Part shown: piece by piece, positions 62,868 through 64,000 of the stretch
Layout: each line of letters starts with the position of its first letter
How positions within the stretch are numbered: position 1 is the stretch's first letter
Source: Deferribacter thermophilus
GTDB lineage: Bacteria > Chrysiogenota > Deferribacteres > Deferribacterales > Deferribacteraceae
Direction of reading: 5' to 3'
Length of the DNA: 64,000 nt
Assembly: GCF_049472675.1 (NCBI RefSeq)
Contig: NZ_JAPNXM010000009.1
Span: forward strand, 13,642 to 77,641
Made by a program: the position numbers and the translations under genes
Notes under the pieces: model-generated
What the model saw: only the letters and a program-made list of their open reading frames with translations
The model's database searches: none
What the model was told of the DNA's origin: nothing

Positions 62868-63929
62868 ATGGCTGGTAATAGTTTTGGGAGAATTTTTAAA
62901 ATTACTACATTTGGTGAGAGTCACGGTAAAGCTGTTGGTGTAGTGGTTGATGGATGCCCTCCAAATATTGAAATATCAAAAGAGGATATCCAAAAAGAAT
63001 TGGATCGAAGAAGGCCAGGGCAGAGTGAAATTACCACTCCTAGAGCTGAAAAAGATGAAGTAGAAATTTTAAGTGGAATTTTTGAAGGGAAGACTACTGG
63101 CACACCTATTTGTATGTTGGTCTATAATAGAGATTTTAGGTCAAAAGATTATTCTTATATAAAGGACAAATTTAGACCTGGTCATGCAGATTTTACTTAT
63201 CATAAAAAGTTTGGGATAAGAGATTATAGAGGTGGTGGTAGGTCGTCTTCAAGAGAAACAATAGGTAGAGTTTGTGCTGGAGCTATTGCGAAAAAGATTT
63301 TGAGTAAATTGGGAGTATCAGTATATGCTTATGTATTGAGGGTAGGAGATATTGTTGCTAAAAACATAGATTTAGATGAGATTGAAAGGAACCCCGTACG
63401 TTGCCCTGATAAAGAAGCTGCCAAAAAGATGTATGACTTAATTTTATCGATAAAAAAAGAAGGTGATTCTATTGGCGCAATTATAGAAGTTGTAGCAAAA
63501 GGTGTTCCAGTTGGACTTGGTGAGCCTGTTTTTGATAGATTGAATGCAGAATTGGCTAAAGCAATTTTTAGTATTCCTGCAGTAAAAGGGGTTGAATTTG
63601 GTCAAGGTTTTAATGTAGTTAATATGAGGGGTAGTGAGAACAATGATGAAATAACTAGTGAAGGTTTTTTAAGTAATAATGCTGGTGGTACACTGGGAGG
63701 GATTTCTTCTGGTGAAGATATAGTTTTAAGATTTGCAATAAAGCCACCATCATCTATTTTGATTCCAAGAAAAAGTATTACTGTTGATGGTGAAGAATGT
63801 GAAGTTATAACCGAAGGTAGACATGATCCATGTGTTGCTCCAAGAGTTGTACCAGTTGCAGAGGCTATGGTTTCGCTAGTTTTGGTAGATTACTATTTGA
63901 TTGATAGAGCAAGAAAAAATATTTTTTAA
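62868..63929 (+). CDS. aroC: Chorismate synthase
   Basis: 353 residues. GESHGKAVGVVVDG, RRRPGQSEITTPR, FRPGHADFTYHKKFGIRDYRGGGRSS and RHDPCVAPRVVPVAE give the complete FMN/EPSP-site set. It makes chorismate, the last shikimate-pathway step. It starts immediately after the molybdopterin-fold gene. Confidence 0.98.
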   Translation: MAGNSFGRIFKITTFGESHGKAVGVVVDGCPPNIEISKEDIQKELDRRRPGQSEITTPRAEKDEVEILSGIFEGKTTGTPICMLVYNRDFRSKDYSYIKDKFRPGHADFTYHKKFGIRDYRGGGRSSSRETIGRVCAGAIAKKILSKLGVSVYAYVLRVGDIVAKNIDLDEIERNPVRCPDKEAAKKMYDLILSIKKEGDSIGAIIEVVAKGVPVGLGEPVFDRLNAELAKAIFSIPAVKGVEFGQGFNVVNMRGSENNDEITSEGFLSNNAGGTLGGISSGEDIVLRFAIKPPSSILIPRKSITVDGEECEVITEGRHDPCVAPRVVPVAEAMVSLVLVDYYLIDRARKNIF

Positions 63930-63947
63930 ATTTTTTAAAAAAACTAG

Positions 63948-63999
63948 TTGACAAGAGAGTAGAAATTATATATAAACGCGTTCCGCTGTTGGTGAGCGG
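63948..63999 (+). promoter_or_regulatory. Strong promoter and start of a probable stable RNA leaving the window
   Basis: TTGACA (63948-63953), 17-base spacer, TATAAA (63971-63976). The sequence after it turns GC-rich against a low-GC background, with a CCGCT (63983-63987)/AGCGG (63995-63999) hairpin. No ribosome site or start codon is visible before the end, suggesting an rRNA/tRNA operon or another RNA gene. Confidence 0.55.
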
Positions 64000-64000
64000 T

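Noticed and set aside
1..64000. CRISPR arrays, insertion sequences, prophage or tRNA genes
   Set aside because: No regularly spaced repeats, transposase or integrase motifs, terminal inverted repeats or tRNA cloverleaf signatures were recognised by eye.

Overview
The window looks like a chromosomal segment from a thermophilic or moderately thermophilic, Gram-negative, flagellated, strictly or facultatively anaerobic bacterium with a low-GC genome. A member of the Deferribacteres (Deferribacter-like) is my best guess, made from gene content and not from any alignment. Supporting clues are lptD and a SecA-type signal-peptide set (outer membrane), meso-DAP-type murE, fliD/fliS, pyruvate:ferredoxin oxidoreductase, rubredoxin plus flavodiiron protein, a small c-type cytochrome, UGA-encoded selenocysteine, and a ttuB-ttuA-trmI set that in known thermophiles stabilises the tRNA T-loop.

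Layout. 1-3.6 kb: tail of an unknown gene, an FmdB zinc ribbon, a convergent SDR/patatin pair, and two tandem FadR-type GntR regulators behind a palindromic operator. 3.6-8.6 kb: purS-purQ-purL-purF followed directly by a small selenoprotein gene that contains an in-frame UGA and a SECIS hairpin. 8.6-17.8 kb: lytic transglycosylase, Na+/amino-acid symporter, sfsA, recN, DedA, M23 peptidase, radC, a DUF4139-like secreted protein and an NDUFA9-like SDR. 17.8-22.8 kb (minus): pyrE, pyrF and a single-chain PFOR. 22.9-26.6 kb: acyl-CoA synthetase and ktrB-ktrA K+ uptake. 26.6-28.1 kb (minus): rubredoxin then flavodiiron protein, an O2/NO detoxification pair. 28.1-35.2 kb (minus): accD-folC-lptD-SDR-secreted protein-DHH phosphoesterase, tightly overlapped. 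35.3-35.5 kb (minus): a monoheme cytochrome c gene interrupted by a one-base frameshift. 35.6-39.3 kb: fliD-fliS and two small flagellar-context proteins behind a sigma-28-like promoter. 39.3-42.2 kb: LOG-family protein, and a convergent periplasmic-binding sensor kinase. 42.4-58.3 kb: a complete-looking division and cell wall cluster mraZ-rsmH-ftsL-ftsI-murE-murF-mraY-murD-ftsW-murG-murC-ddl-ftsQ-ftsA-ftsZ, without murB. 58.3-61.3 kb: glycosyltransferase, then ttuB-ttuA-trmI under its own promoter. 61.3-64 kb: small membrane protein (minus), crcB, DUF190, a molybdopterin-fold protein lacking the Mo-ligand Cys, aroC, and a strong promoter leading out of the window into what is probably a stable RNA.

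The most notable signals are (a) the selenoprotein missed by standard ORF calling, (b) a recurring promoter architecture in which a -10 box sits exactly six bases before the start codon with no Shine-Dalgarno, implying leaderless mRNAs (radC, ktrB, a FlgN-like gene, the sensor kinase, a small membrane protein, perhaps mraZ), (c) the frameshifted cytochrome, and (d) the T-loop thiolation/methylation module. No rRNA, tRNA, CRISPR array or insertion sequence was recognised inside the window.
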